64,000 nucleotides of DNA from Chitiniphilus eburneus (GTDB lineage: Bacteria; Pseudomonadota; Gammaproteobacteria; Burkholderiales; Chitinibacteraceae). The DNA lies in contig NZ_SUMF01000011.1 of the NCBI RefSeq assembly GCF_005048205.1, positions 1-64,000 of the forward strand, written 5' to 3'. The notes below the pieces were generated by a model that worked only from the letters and a program-made list of their open reading frames with translations, was not told the DNA's origin and ran no database searches. Below, in pieces: positions 41,550 through 48,829 of this stretch; the stretch's first letter is position 1, and every line of letters begins with the position of its first letter. Both the position numbers and the translations under genes were made by a program.

Positions 41550-41740
41550 AATGGACCGACAGCCGCGAAATCGCCATCGAACTGGCCGAAGCCCATCCCG
41601 AGGTGGACCCGACCCGCATCAACTTCGTCGACCTGCGCAACTGGGTACTGGCATTGCCGGGCTTCGATGATGACCCCCGGCACAGCGGCGAAAAGATCCT
41701 CGAAGCCATCCAGATGAACTGGATCGACGAAGCGGATTGA
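41546..41740 (+). CDS. iscX: Fe-S assembly protein IscX
   Basis: A 64-residue acidic protein that modulates IscS activity. MKWTDSREIAIELAEAHPEVDPTRINFVDLRNWVLALPGF and the C-terminal EAIQMNWIDE match the family. It overlaps the previous gene by ATGA and closes the isc operon. A short hairpin-forming stretch of GCCGACAG repeats follows at 41760-41790, without a clear T tract. Confidence 0.95.
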   Translation: MKWTDSREIAIELAEAHPEVDPTRINFVDLRNWVLALPGFDDDPRHSGEKILEAIQMNWIDEAD

Positions 41741-41925
41741 TTTGCGCGCCGCAGCAAAAATGCCGACAGGCGGGCATGCATGCCGACAGACCGTGTAGCC
41801 CGCACCAGCCTTGACCACCACGATTGGCCTCCGTTGGCATCCGTTTGCGGCTAAGACATGCCCGATTGACCCCGGTCCGGCATCTGATGCATAACACCGC
41901 ATTGACGTTGTAATGTGCCGATGCG

Positions 41926-42906
41926 ATGCAATCCCCACAAGCACCCGAAAACTCTCACGATCCGGCCATCGTCACGGCCGGGCGACTGGTACGCGATATC
42001 CGTACCGGGCTCGCCGTTGCGCTGGTGATGGCGCATGACGCCGGGGCCGGCGATTTCGTGCCGCGGCTGAGCGCCTTGGTCGAACAAGTGCAGAACGCCT
42101 GCGACCGCAGCCCCGATGTCGCTATCGCCATGATCCTGCTATGCCAGGAAGAGCCTTACGCCGTTCGCCATGCGGTGGACGTGGCACTGGTGGTGGAGCT
42201 GGCATTGCGCCGCGTCGGCCATGGCGCCAGCACACGGCGCTCCGTGGTTGCTGCCGCCCTGACCATGAACCTGGGCATGACCGAATTGCAGGACCAACTC
42301 GCCCAGCAGGATTTCCCCCCGACGCCGGATCAGCGCCAGCAGATCCAGATGCACCCGCAGCACGGTCGCGATCTGCTGCGCGCGCTGGGGGTCGCCGACA
42401 CTCTCTGGCTGGACTGCGTGTTGCAGCACCACGAAATCCCCGATGGCAGCGGCTATCCGAACCGCCTGCGTGGCGAGCAGATCATGTTCGAGGCCCGTCT
42501 GATCGGGCTGGCGGACCGTTATTGCGCCCTGCTCACCCAGAGTGCCTGGCGCAACGCGCTGCGCCCGGACAGCGCACTGCAACAGACGCTGGCGGCCGGT
42601 GACATCGACAGCAAGCTGGGCCGGCTGCTGACGCAGACCCTGGGCGTCTATCCACCCGGCGCGGTGGTGCAATTGCTACGGGGCGAGATCGCCGTGGTGA
42701 AACGCCCCGGCCTGATCGAAAGCGCCCCGCTGGTGATGTCCCTGTTCGACGCGCACGGCCGCATCCTGGTCCATCGCGCAGAGCGCGATACCCGCCATGA
42801 GGAAAACACCGTGACCGGAGTGCTGGATTCGCAGAAAGTGGCACGTTACTTCCACCTGACCGAAGTCTGGGCCGAGGAAGCATCGGGCGCGCAACTGCGC
42901 CACTGA
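41926..42906 (+). CDS. HD-GYP-type protein with degenerate HD motif
   Basis: A 326-residue protein with the HD-GYP second half intact: MHPQHGRDLLRALG and the QHHEIPDGSGYPNRLRGEQI block containing HHE-x2-DGxGYP. Where the catalytic HD-GK motif should occur there is AAALTMNLGMTELQ, so the metal-binding His-Asp pair is missing. It may have lost c-di-GMP phosphodiesterase activity and act as a binding or scaffold protein. No membrane segment or receiver domain. A strong terminator follows. Confidence 0.85.
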   Translation: MQSPQAPENSHDPAIVTAGRLVRDIRTGLAVALVMAHDAGAGDFVPRLSALVEQVQNACDRSPDVAIAMILLCQEEPYAVRHAVDVALVVELALRRVGHGASTRRSVVAAALTMNLGMTELQDQLAQQDFPPTPDQRQQIQMHPQHGRDLLRALGVADTLWLDCVLQHHEIPDGSGYPNRLRGEQIMFEARLIGLADRYCALLTQSAWRNALRPDSALQQTLAAGDIDSKLGRLLTQTLGVYPPGAVVQLLRGEIAVVKRPGLIESAPLVMSLFDAHGRILVHRAERDTRHEENTVTGVLDSQKVARYFHLTEVWAEEASGAQLRH

Positions 42907-42930
42907 GCACGACCCATCCCCCAAAATGGA

Positions 42931-42956
42931 AACAGCCCCGGACGGGGCTGTTTTTC
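42931..42956 (+). terminator. Intrinsic terminator after the HD-GYP gene
   Basis: AACAGCCCC (42931-42939), short loop GGAC, GGGGCTG, then TTTTTT. It could also serve as a bidirectional stop for the convergent EF-hand gene. Confidence 0.85.
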
Positions 42957-42973
42957 GTTGCCATGCCGCCGGA

Positions 42974-43495
42974 TCAGTTACTCACCGGCGCCTTGCGATG
43001 CGGACGCCCCGCCTGGAACTCGGCCACGGTCACCACCCCGTTCTTGTCGGTATCCAGCGCATCGAAGCGCGACTCCACATGCTTGATGAAATCGGCACGG
43101 GTCACATCGCCGCGCAGCATCATCCCGGCATGGTGGAACCGGCCGTCACGCATGCCATGACGCCCGCCCTGGCGTTCCTCAGCGCTCAGCACGCCGTTCT
43201 TGTCGGCATCCATCCGCTGGAACCGCGCCTTGGCCATCTCCAGATACTGGCTCTCGGTGACGTCACCCCGCGGCTTGAACTGGCCGGCGTGAGTCTTCCA
43301 GGCCGCCTGGCGTTCTGCCTGCGTGACCACGCCATCCTTGTTGGCGTCCATGGCATCGAAGCGCGTCTCGGCAGCCTTGATGAAATCGGCCCGGCTGATA
43401 TCGCGTAACGTGCCCTTGCCACCCCAGCCGTCACCCGCCATCGCGGCACCCGCTGCCAGCGCCACCACCATCACACCGATCGTCCAACGTTTCAT
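42974..43495 (-). CDS. Exported EF-hand calcium-binding protein
   Basis: A 173-residue protein with a signal peptide (MKRWTIGVMVVALAAGAAMA) and three EF-hand loops: DANKDGVVTQAE, DADKNGVLSAEE and DTDKNGVVTVAE, each with the D-x-D/N-K-D/N-G-x-x pattern. Family members are periplasmic calcium sensors or buffers. A fourth hand is probably degenerate near the N terminus. Terminates towards the HD-GYP gene. Confidence 0.9.
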   Translation of the reverse strand: MKRWTIGVMVVALAAGAAMAGDGWGGKGTLRDISRADFIKAAETRFDAMDANKDGVVTQAERQAAWKTHAGQFKPRGDVTESQYLEMAKARFQRMDADKNGVLSAEERQGGRHGMRDGRFHHAGMMLRGDVTRADFIKHVESRFDALDTDKNGVVTVAEFQAGRPHRKAPVSN

Positions 43496-43614
43496 GTTTC
43501 GCTCCTTCGTAGCAAAATCCCGGCTCGCGCCGGACCCTGGCTATAACGCCAGCCGACGCACCGGGTTGACGCCCGTTACAACACCGAGACAAATCAACAC
43601 CACAAAGGACTGCC

Positions 43615-43926
43615 ATGAAGTTCAGCGACCAGCTCGCCACCCTGCCCGCCATCGACCACCTGAGCGCCCTGGAACTGCTGGATGGCGACACCACGGTGGC
43701 GCGCATCGAAAACAAGCCCGGCCAGGCCGGCAGCCTGCGCGTCTACCACGCGCTGTACCAGGAATTCGGCGCACTCGACGCCATCGCCGCCGACCGCGGC
43801 CTGCGGCTGTATGCCGAACACACCGCCGATGCCGAAGCGAATCCCGGCAAACATCCCAACATCGACCGCCTGTTCGCACTGCGCGACGAAGGCAAGGCGC
43901 TGGCGGTACGGCTGATCGCCGTCTGA
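43615..43926 (+). CDS. DUF2322 family protein
   Basis: A 103-residue protein matching DUF2322 of Neisseriales and related betaproteobacteria: FSDQLATLPAIDHLSALELLDG, KPGQAGSLRVYHALYQEFG, and HPNIDRLFALRDEGKAL. Unknown function; no export signal. It precedes tRNA-Thr by 55 bases. Start preceded by an AAAGGA ribosome site. Confidence 0.8.
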   Translation: MKFSDQLATLPAIDHLSALELLDGDTTVARIENKPGQAGSLRVYHALYQEFGALDAIAADRGLRLYAEHTADAEANPGKHPNIDRLFALRDEGKALAVRLIAV

Positions 43927-43981
43927 CTGTCACTCACGGCGGTTGGCGCCGCTGCGGTGTTGACGTAGAATGCCGGACTTC

Positions 43982-44057
43982 GCCGGTGTAGCTCAGTTGG
44001 TAGAGCACCTGACTTGTAATCAGGGGGTCGCGAGTTCGATTCCTGCCGCCGGCACCA
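43982..44057 (+). tRNA. tRNA-Thr (anticodon TGT)
   Basis: A 76-base cloverleaf with acceptor stem GCCGGTG/CGCCGGC, D-arm, anticodon arm CCTGACTTGTAATCAGG (anticodon TGT, Thr codon ACA), T-arm GAGTTCGATTC-type and an encoded CCA. Phage DNA starts just beyond its 3' end, so it is the probable attachment target (attB/attL). Confidence 0.97.
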
Positions 44058-44132
44058 ATAAAGCAATGGGCTGACTCGTCGGCCCGTTGCAGAGCCAGAA
44101 GAAAAGCAGAAGTTCTTCTAGTGCTCGCCAAG

Positions 44133-44159
44133 AAAAAGCCCGCTCAGAGCGGGCTTTTT
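44133..44159 (+). terminator. Terminator downstream of tRNA-Thr
   Basis: AAAAAGCCCGCTC-AGAGCGGGCTTTTT is a perfect GC stem with flanking A and T tracts, so it can stop transcription from either side. It lies 76 bases after the tRNA and marks the end of its transcript. Confidence 0.88.
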
Positions 44160-44165
44160 CGTTTT

Positions 44166-44522
44166 CTATCGTGTCGTCTTACACGGCGGTGGCGTGACCC
44201 CGCCACCCGGACTCTCGCACTGTTTGATGTCGTCCTCAGTCTGGTCAACATGGCTGTGAGCTGCCCAAGGTTCATTTGCGGGGGAATGCCGCAACGCTTC
44301 TTCCATTGGCGGCCACGCAGCGGCCTTCCAGTCCAGGCCAAGCCCCAGGCGGCGACGGAATGTCAGGGAGCTACCGGGTGTGGGTTCGTCGCGGACCAGT
44401 TCACTGTTGCATTCGCGCTGATAGAGCACCCTGCTGGCCTGGCTCGCCTGACACCCGCGAGTGCCGCCAGCACCGAGCCGACCAGCTCGGGCTGCGTGGC
44501 GAGGCGGCCCGCAACTGTTCAA
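44166..44522 (-). CDS. Hypothetical phage ORF, possibly decayed
   Basis: An open frame of 118 residues beginning at a TTG that overlaps the stop of the upstream gene. The C-terminal half (VLYQRECNSELVRDEPTPGSSLTF...CESPGGGVTPPPCKTTR) has protein-like composition, but another frame of the same DNA also reads sensibly (a GRLATQPELVGSVLAALAGVRRA stretch), which suggests one or more frameshifts. I do not recognise a family. Confidence 0.3.
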   Translation of the reverse strand: MNSCGPPRHAARAGRLGAGGTRGCQASQASRVLYQRECNSELVRDEPTPGSSLTFRRRLGLGLDWKAAAWPPMEEALRHSPANEPWAAHSHVDQTEDDIKQCESPGGGVTPPPCKTTR

Positions 44523-44827
44523 GTTTGCTCAGCCCCTGCATGCGCCCCGTCGTAGCAGGGGTCGTTCACCACAGCGAACTTGCTGGCTTCGTAGTGGCGG
44601 CCGATGTTGTCGGTGCAGCGCATGCGCCAGTCACGGATTTTCCAGTCGGCGAGCATCCGGTCGAATACATCGTGATTCCCACCATCGAACAGCCGGACCA
44701 TCAGCAGTTCCGGCCGGGGTAGTTGAAGGTCGGGGGCCATGGTCAGGCCGCCTCGGGGCTGGTGTTCGTCGGCCTCAGCAGCCTGTTTGGCGTCACGCAG
44801 TTGTTGGGAGGGGAGCCTCTTTTCCAT
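44519..44827 (-). CDS. Small phage protein under the leftward operators
   Basis: A 102-residue soluble protein with a charged N terminus (MEKRLPSQQLRDAKQAAEADEHQPRGG) and an aromatic-rich body (ELLMVRLFDGGNHDVFDRMLADWKIRDWRMRCTDN). GGAG is seven bases before ATG 44827; earlier in-frame ATGs exist at 44839 and 44899. Divergent from the rest of the early region; two palindromes matching the repressor operators lie at 44860 and 44906, so it is probably repressed in the lysogen. Function unknown. Confidence 0.6.
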   Translation of the reverse strand: MEKRLPSQQLRDAKQAAEADEHQPRGGLTMAPDLQLPRPELLMVRLFDGGNHDVFDRMLADWKIRDWRMRCTDNIGRHYEASKFAVVNDPCYDGAHAGAEQT

Positions 44828-44859
44828 GTTGTTCTCCATATCGCAATATCGACTCATAA

Positions 44860-44873
44860 ATTGCACTTGCAAT
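44860..44873. promoter_or_regulatory. Phage operator candidate (left 1)
   Basis: ATTGCACTTGCAAT is a perfect 14-base palindrome upstream of the leftward small gene, matching the ATYGC-N4-GCRAT sites between the repressor and Cro-like genes. Confidence 0.6.
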
Positions 44874-44905
44874 ACAAAGGTAAGGCATGGACATTGCATC
44901 CGTCA

Positions 44906-44919
44906 ATCGCTTTTGCAAT
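44906..44919. promoter_or_regulatory. Phage operator candidate (left 2)
   Basis: ATCGCTTTTGCAAT, one mismatch pair from a perfect ATYGC-N4-GCRAT palindrome, 33 bases from the first leftward site. Together they resemble a two-site left operator. Confidence 0.55.
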
Positions 44920-45027
44920 ATAGTGAACGCCTAGCCGCTAGCCCTTCTGAGATGGTGGCCAGGACAAAGTCGTGCCGGCGAGGCTTATACGCTTCACCTC
45001 ACGATAACCATATTTATAAAGTGGTCT

Positions 45028-45057
45028 TTGTCAGGGCGAGCAAAATACCGGTAAGAT
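45028..45057 (+). promoter_or_regulatory. Promoter candidate for the zinc-ribbon gene
   Basis: TTGTCA (45028-45033), 18 bases, TAAGAT (45052-45057) lie in a locally AT-rich stretch 34-63 bases upstream of the gene at 45091. Confidence 0.4.
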
Positions 45058-45090
45058 GCGAAAATCTTACTCCGTCTGGAAGTAGCCAGG

Positions 45091-45615
45091 ATGTGGTGTA
45101 TCCCCTGCCCGAAGTGTTCCTACGAACGTCAACCCACTGATACGGCGCCATCCAACGAGTGCCCACGTTGCGGCATCGTCTATGCCAAGTATCGGCCCCC
45201 GATGGATCGTACACCTCAGCGAAAATCCAACACTGGGTTGCGTTTTGCTTTGGTGCTTCTCGGCCTGACCTTGGTGGGGGCTTTAGCGCTTGTTGATGCG
45301 CCAGTCGCCACAAAAAGCCGTGATAGAGAAAAGAACACCACACCTGAATTTACCGCTGGCGTGGCGCGGGTCAATCTTTCCTATTCGATGAAGAATCCGG
45401 GCAGGGTGAAATTCCGCGACAGCTTTATGTCCCATGCCGCGCGGGGGCTGGCGTATTGCACACAGATGAACGCGCAGAATTCATTTGGCGCCTACACTGG
45501 GTTCAAACCCGCCATTGCGTTGAGTGACAACAGTATTATCCGGGCTGACCAATTGGATTCGGAGCGCTTCATGGCGTTGTGGAACTCCCATTGCTCCAAC
45601 CCGGTACACAACTAG
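45091..45615 (+). CDS. Zinc-ribbon membrane protein, unknown function
   Basis: A 174-residue protein with an N-terminal zinc ribbon of two CxxC pairs (CPKC near residue 6 and CPRC near residue 24), a short linker, one membrane helix (FALVLLGLTLVGALALV, about 51-67), and a C-terminal part of about 100 residues likely outside the cytoplasm. Located beside the repressor gene and converging with it, in lower-GC DNA. It is a reasonable lysogenic cargo (moron) gene; role unknown. Confidence 0.65.
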   Translation: MWCIPCPKCSYERQPTDTAPSNECPRCGIVYAKYRPPMDRTPQRKSNTGLRFALVLLGLTLVGALALVDAPVATKSRDREKNTTPEFTAGVARVNLSYSMKNPGRVKFRDSFMSHAARGLAYCTQMNAQNSFGAYTGFKPAIALSDNSIIRADQLDSERFMALWNSHCSNPVHN

Positions 45616-45644
45616 CTCAGCGACATCCCATCCGCTGGCCTGGG

Positions 45645-46352
45645 TTACATGCCGCCGCTGACGGCGACGATGCGGCCGATGATCTGCAATTCGTCCAGAT
45701 GTTCGGCAGGAATGCGCCGTGCTGGATATTTGGCCTCGTTGTCCGAATGCAGGACCACGCCACCGCCCGCCTCTTTCAGCAGGCGTTTGATATAAAACTC
45801 GCCCTGCCAGATCAGGGCATAGACCTTGCCATCGCGGATGTCGGACTTGCGATAATCCACCACCAGGCTATCGCCGTCGCAGATGCGCGGTTCCATACTA
45901 TCGCCTTCGGCAACGAGCGTCGCGGAATGCTCAGGGCTGATTTCCAGGCGATCCGCCCATGCTTTGCGGAACGCATTGCGCTGCCCCATTAGATCAATTT
46001 CCCACATGAGTTTGCCGTCGCCGCACGAGGCGCGGACATCCAGCCTGGGGATGAACACGTATTGCTCCTCCGCTAGTTCTTCTTCGTTTTCCCATACCTG
46101 CACGGGCCTGATCGAGGGCGGCGACGCTGCGCCAGCCTCGGCGTCGGTGCGCGGGCCAGTACCCTGTTCCAGCCACAAGGGCCGGCATTCCAGCGCGGCA
46201 GCCAAGGCTGCGATGTGCTGGCTGCCAGTGTTGCGCCCGGATTCGGCGGTGGCGATGGTGCTTTGCTTCAGTCCTGCCCGTTGGGCGACCTGTTGCTGGG
46301 TGAGTCCAAGGTCTTTGCGGCGGGCTCGAACGCGTTCGGCGAAGGTAGTCAT
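45645..46352 (-). CDS. Phage CI-type repressor (XRE + S24 LexA-like)
   Basis: A 235-residue repressor. Residues 1-65 are an HTH (KDLGLTQQQVAQRAGLKQSTIATAESGR). The C-terminal S24 peptidase region has the self-cleavage site at Cys110-Gly111 (VRASCGDG), the catalytic serine in AEGDSMEP (S152) and lysine in YIKRLL (K189), so RecA-stimulated induction is expected. Divergent from the Cro-like gene, with three operators between. Host regulation of the prophage should depend on this gene. Confidence 0.93.
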   Translation of the reverse strand: MTTFAERVRARRKDLGLTQQQVAQRAGLKQSTIATAESGRNTGSQHIAALAAALECRPLWLEQGTGPRTDAEAGAASPPSIRPVQVWENEEELAEEQYVFIPRLDVRASCGDGKLMWEIDLMGQRNAFRKAWADRLEISPEHSATLVAEGDSMEPRICDGDSLVVDYRKSDIRDGKVYALIWQGEFYIKRLLKEAGGGVVLHSDNEAKYPARRIPAEHLDELQIIGRIVAVSGGM

Positions 46353-46366
46353 ATCGCGATTGTAAT
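46353..46366. promoter_or_regulatory. Phage operator candidate (right 1)
   Basis: ATCGCGATTGTAAT directly abuts the repressor start; a degenerate ATYGC-N4-GYRAT site. Confidence 0.5.
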
Positions 46367-46376
46367 ATCACAAAAA

Positions 46377-46390
46377 GTTGCATTGGCGAT
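46377..46390. promoter_or_regulatory. Phage operator candidate (right 2)
   Basis: GTTGCATTGGCGAT, one mismatch from ATYGC-N4-GCRAT, 24 bases from the first right site. Confidence 0.5.
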
Positions 46391-46399
46391 TTACATTTG

Positions 46400-46413
46400 A
46401 TCGCATATGCGAT
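46400..46413. promoter_or_regulatory. Phage operator candidate (right 3)
   Basis: ATCGCATATGCGAT is a perfect palindrome 23 bases from the second right site and overlapping the first ATG of the Cro-like gene. Even 23-24-base spacing of the three sites resembles a lambda-type right operator. Confidence 0.65.
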
Positions 46414-46634
46414 ATTTTGATCGCATGGACTGGCCCGCACTCATTCAAACCCTGGTAGCCCGTGGGCTGACCCACGAGCAGATTGCTCGGCAAGCCGGCT
46501 GCATGCCATCGCAGATCAGCACGCTGGCAAATGGTAAACGCGGTAAGCAGGTTTCCTGGGACATGGGAAATACGCTACTGCGGCTTGAGGGCGACACCCG
46601 TTCCTGGGTGCCGCCAGCGGCCAAGCCGCCCTAA
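46407..46634 (+). CDS. Cro-like phage regulator
   Basis: A 75-residue HTH protein (DWPALIQTLVARGLTHEQIARQAGCMPSQISTLANGKRGKQVSWDMGNTLLRL). The second in-frame ATG at 46425 is an alternative start outside the operator. Divergent from the repressor and under the same sites, so it should compete with CI in the lytic switch. Confidence 0.8.
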   Translation: MRYFDRMDWPALIQTLVARGLTHEQIARQAGCMPSQISTLANGKRGKQVSWDMGNTLLRLEGDTRSWVPPAAKPP

Positions 46635-46684
46635 TCCCCCTTTTTCCTCCTCTGTGGCGTGTCTCCTACGCCCTGGTTCCCCGT

Positions 46685-46710
46685 GCCCGTTTCCACAGGC
46701 CGGGCTTTTT
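46685..46710 (+). terminator. Weak intrinsic terminator after the Cro-like gene
   Basis: GCCCG and CGGGC (46685-46689 and 46701-46705) around an 11-base loop followed by TTTTT. Short stem; possibly a point of antitermination. Confidence 0.5.
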
Positions 46711-46736
46711 ATTCCTGTTGCTGACGAGGCCCGTTG

Positions 46737-47234
46737 ATGAGCCATGAATCCCGAAGAAGAGGGGTACGCGGTACGGTTGTTAAGTACCTGGTGCCATTTA
46801 AGCCGGCCGCTGCGATCTATCACGCGATCCGCGATGACGCCGGTGGCGCGCCGGCGCGAGCGCCGCGCCTGGAGCAATCGGCCCAGGCGCTGACGCGCAA
46901 GGTGTCGCCCATCTGTGGCATGCGCTCTCTGCGGCTGGATGAGACCGATACGCTGCTGGCAATGACGGGCAATCCGCGCATTTTGCGGGCGCTGGCGGTC
47001 CGCCACGGAGGCGCGGTGGTGGAGATATCCGGGGGTGACGTTGAGTTCGATGCACCACTGTTTACGCCGGTAGTGGGGCTGGCCAACGGATATGGCGATC
47101 TGGCGTCGACGCTGGCCGATCGCGTGGGGGGACGCCGCGGGTTCGCGCTGCGGCGCTGGCCCGCGTGCCACCGGCGCCAGCGGGCCTTTGCGATGCGATT
47201 GCGTTTGACCAAAGCCGATGGTGGCCGACCATGA
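46737..47234 (+). CDS. Hypothetical phage early protein
   Basis: A 165-residue basic protein, no membrane segment, with the central stretch RKVSPICGMRSLRLDETDTLLAMTGNPRILRALAVRHGGAVVEISGGDVEFDAPLFTPVVGLANGYGDL. The C terminus is arginine-rich (RRWPACHRRQRAFAMRLRLTK). ATG 46737 follows GAGG; a TTG at 46734 is alternative. It overlaps the next gene by ATGA. No family recognised. Confidence 0.6.
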   Translation: MSHESRRRGVRGTVVKYLVPFKPAAAIYHAIRDDAGGAPARAPRLEQSAQALTRKVSPICGMRSLRLDETDTLLAMTGNPRILRALAVRHGGAVVEISGGDVEFDAPLFTPVVGLANGYGDLASTLADRVGGRRGFALRRWPACHRRQRAFAMRLRLTKADGGRP

Positions 47235-47596
47235 CTGACCCGTTGACCCAGGCGGTGGCGAGCACTGAGGCACGATGGTCAGCCAGTCCCGCCAGTGCCC
47301 AGCTATGGGCCGGTGTCATCCATCTTGCGATCCAGGATCTGCACTGGTATGTGCGGCGTTACGTCACCCGTGTGGACCAGTCGGCGCAGGCGTGCAATTG
47401 GGATCTGGTGCAGATGGAGCGCGATGGGCAGGACGCGCTGCGGTTTCTGTTTGGCCAGGACCGCGCGGCGCACGCGGCCGGTGTCTGCGATGTGCTCGAT
47501 CTGCGGCTGGGTGCGATTCGGCTGGCGCTGGCGCGGCAGCTCGGCACCGATGTGGCGACGCTGCGCCGAGCCGCCGATGACCACCAAACGCGATGA
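47231..47596 (+). CDS. Hypothetical phage early protein
   Basis: A 121-residue protein of mainly helical character (HLAIQDLHWYVRRYVTRVDQSAQACNWDLVQMERDGQDALRFLFGQDRAAHAAGVCDVLDLRLGAIRLALARQLG). The start overlaps the stop of the preceding gene by four bases, so it is cotranslated. Resembles small uncharacterised phage proteins of early regions; function unknown. Confidence 0.6.
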   Translation: MTDPLTQAVASTEARWSASPASAQLWAGVIHLAIQDLHWYVRRYVTRVDQSAQACNWDLVQMERDGQDALRFLFGQDRAAHAAGVCDVLDLRLGAIRLALARQLGTDVATLRRAADDHQTR

Positions 47597-47702
47597 TTCG
47601 CCGCGCTACTACGAGGTGTGCGGGCGGTTCCGAGATGCCCGCGCCATCCATCACCTGCTGCCACGCCGCCGCCCGCCCCCACTTCAAGCACTTGTTGATT
47701 GA
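47577..47702 (+). CDS. Very short phage ORF
   Basis: Forty-one residues from an ATG at 47577 that lies in the 3' end of the previous gene (20-base overlap). Basic, Arg/His-rich. No ribosome site stands out, so this may be noise, but it fills the gap between two accepted genes. Confidence 0.25.
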   Translation: MTTKRDDSPRYYEVCGRFRDARAIHHLLPRRRPPPLQALVD

Positions 47703-47734
47703 CCTCGATGCGCTCTGCACGGAGAAAAGACGCC

Positions 47735-47932
47735 ATGGCTGACCGTTCGACCTACCGCGACCCCACGTTCGATGAAGTCGCGCGCCGCGAGGAGGCGGAA
47801 CAGCGTGCGGCCACCCGCGCGGCCAAGCGCGCCGAGTACCTGGCGACACGCCGTGCCGATCCCATTTACCGCCGCATGCGCGCGAGGCGTATCCGGCGCC
47901 TGGTTGCCGCCGCAATGTCCGGGCAGTGTTAA
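47735..47932 (+). CDS. Small basic phage protein
   Basis: Sixty-five residues, strongly helical and charged (FDEVARREEAEQRAATRAAKRAEYLATRRADP...RRMRARRIRRLVAAA), likely DNA- or RNA-binding. Well-spaced GGAG ribosome site ahead of the ATG. Family not recognised. Confidence 0.55.
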   Translation: MADRSTYRDPTFDEVARREEAEQRAATRAAKRAEYLATRRADPIYRRMRARRIRRLVAAAMSGQC

Positions 47933-47966
47933 TTCCACCCCCTGTAACGTTGATGAGAGACCGACC

Positions 47967-48116
47967 ATGATTCCAGGAGTGATCGATGCGCCCATGGGCG
48001 CCGGCAAAACGCGCAACGCGGATGTGCTCCACCGGCAGTTTCCCTGCCGTGTGTTGATGGTCGAGTGGGGCAGCAGATCGCCGCTCCCGCCCAATGCGCT
48101 TGCGCTGACCAGGTGA
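47967..48116 (+). CDS. P-loop phage protein, probably frameshifted
   Basis: Forty-nine residues carrying a Walker A motif (APMGAGKT) near the N terminus and ending PPNALALTR. In the -1 frame the DNA continues VNPQYDARRVRAMSLAEPLPRS and stops at 48181, which matches the expected continuation of a compact P-loop protein of about 70 residues. So the gene is either inactivated by a frameshift near 48105-48112 or uses a ribosomal shift. Decay is more likely given the state of neighbours. Confidence 0.45.
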   Translation: MIPGVIDAPMGAGKTRNADVLHRQFPCRVLMVEWGSRSPLPPNALALTR

Positions 48117-48237
48117 ACCCGCAGTACGACGCGCGGCGGGTCCGCGCGATGTCGCTGGCGGAGCCACTACCTCGCTCATGAGCCGGTGTTATTGAGATCC
48201 CTGCTCGCTGGGTGAGGTTGCGCCGACCTAGCGCGGA

Positions 48238-48504
48238 GTGTGGCGCCAGCAGCGCGAGGCGCGGTATATCACGGCGCTGGCGCCGATTGATCGGCAATTG
48301 GCCTATCTGGATAAGGTGGGCCAGCGGTACAGCGCCGATGCCCGGCTCCAGCTCGAAACCCTGCACCTGCTCAACCTGGCCAGCCGCGCCGAGCGCAATC
48401 GCTATCTGGAGGCGGTGGGCCGCGCGAGCGGCGATCAGGCCCGCAGGGCGCTGGAATCGAGTGTGTTGACCCACTGGTCGCAGCGGCCCAGGCCAGTGAA
48501 GTAA
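48238..48504 (+). CDS. Hypothetical phage helical protein
   Basis: Eighty-eight residues starting at GTG 48238, directly after an in-frame TAG, with a coherent helical sequence (YITALAPIDRQLAYLDKVGQRYSADARLQLETLHLLNLASRAERNRYLEAVG). The missing upstream part could mean a 5' truncation. The 48117-48237 stretch holds the shifted end of the P-loop gene. Confidence 0.45.
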   Translation: MWRQQREARYITALAPIDRQLAYLDKVGQRYSADARLQLETLHLLNLASRAERNRYLEAVGRASGDQARRALESSVLTHWSQRPRPVK

Positions 48505-48529
48505 CTCTGGTAACGCGCGCAACCCCGCC

Positions 48530-48769
48530 ATGGCAAAGCAACTGGACGATAGCAGTACGCTCGACCTGCCCGGCGTCGCTTGCCCACAAGGCCGCCGGCG
48601 CACCAGGAAAGCGCTGAGGCGAGTGGAGATCCAGTGGGCCTATCGACAAGCGCAAGACACCCCGTCGATGACGCCTCGAGCCCCACGCCGGCAAGACGAC
48701 GGTCGAAGACCGTTGATTGAAAGCGTCAGTGAGTACGCCGCCTATCTGTGCCGCATTTTTGGCAAGTAA
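48530..48769 (+). CDS. Small conserved-type phage protein
   Basis: Seventy-nine residues. The N-terminal MAKQLDDSSTLDLPGVACPQGRRRTRKAL and the following WAYRQAQ resemble a short phage protein family with a TLDLPGV...RGRPR...ALT..ER..AYR pattern. The last 35 residues are unlike that family. Ribosome site weak. It precedes the primase-helicase by 60 bases. Confidence 0.45.
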   Translation: MAKQLDDSSTLDLPGVACPQGRRRTRKALRRVEIQWAYRQAQDTPSMTPRAPRRQDDGRRPLIESVSEYAAYLCRIFGK

Positions 48770-48829
48770 CGCGATGCCCAGCAGTAACCATCGAAGGAAA
48801 CGCCTAGCCAAAGGCGCAATGGGGGAAGT

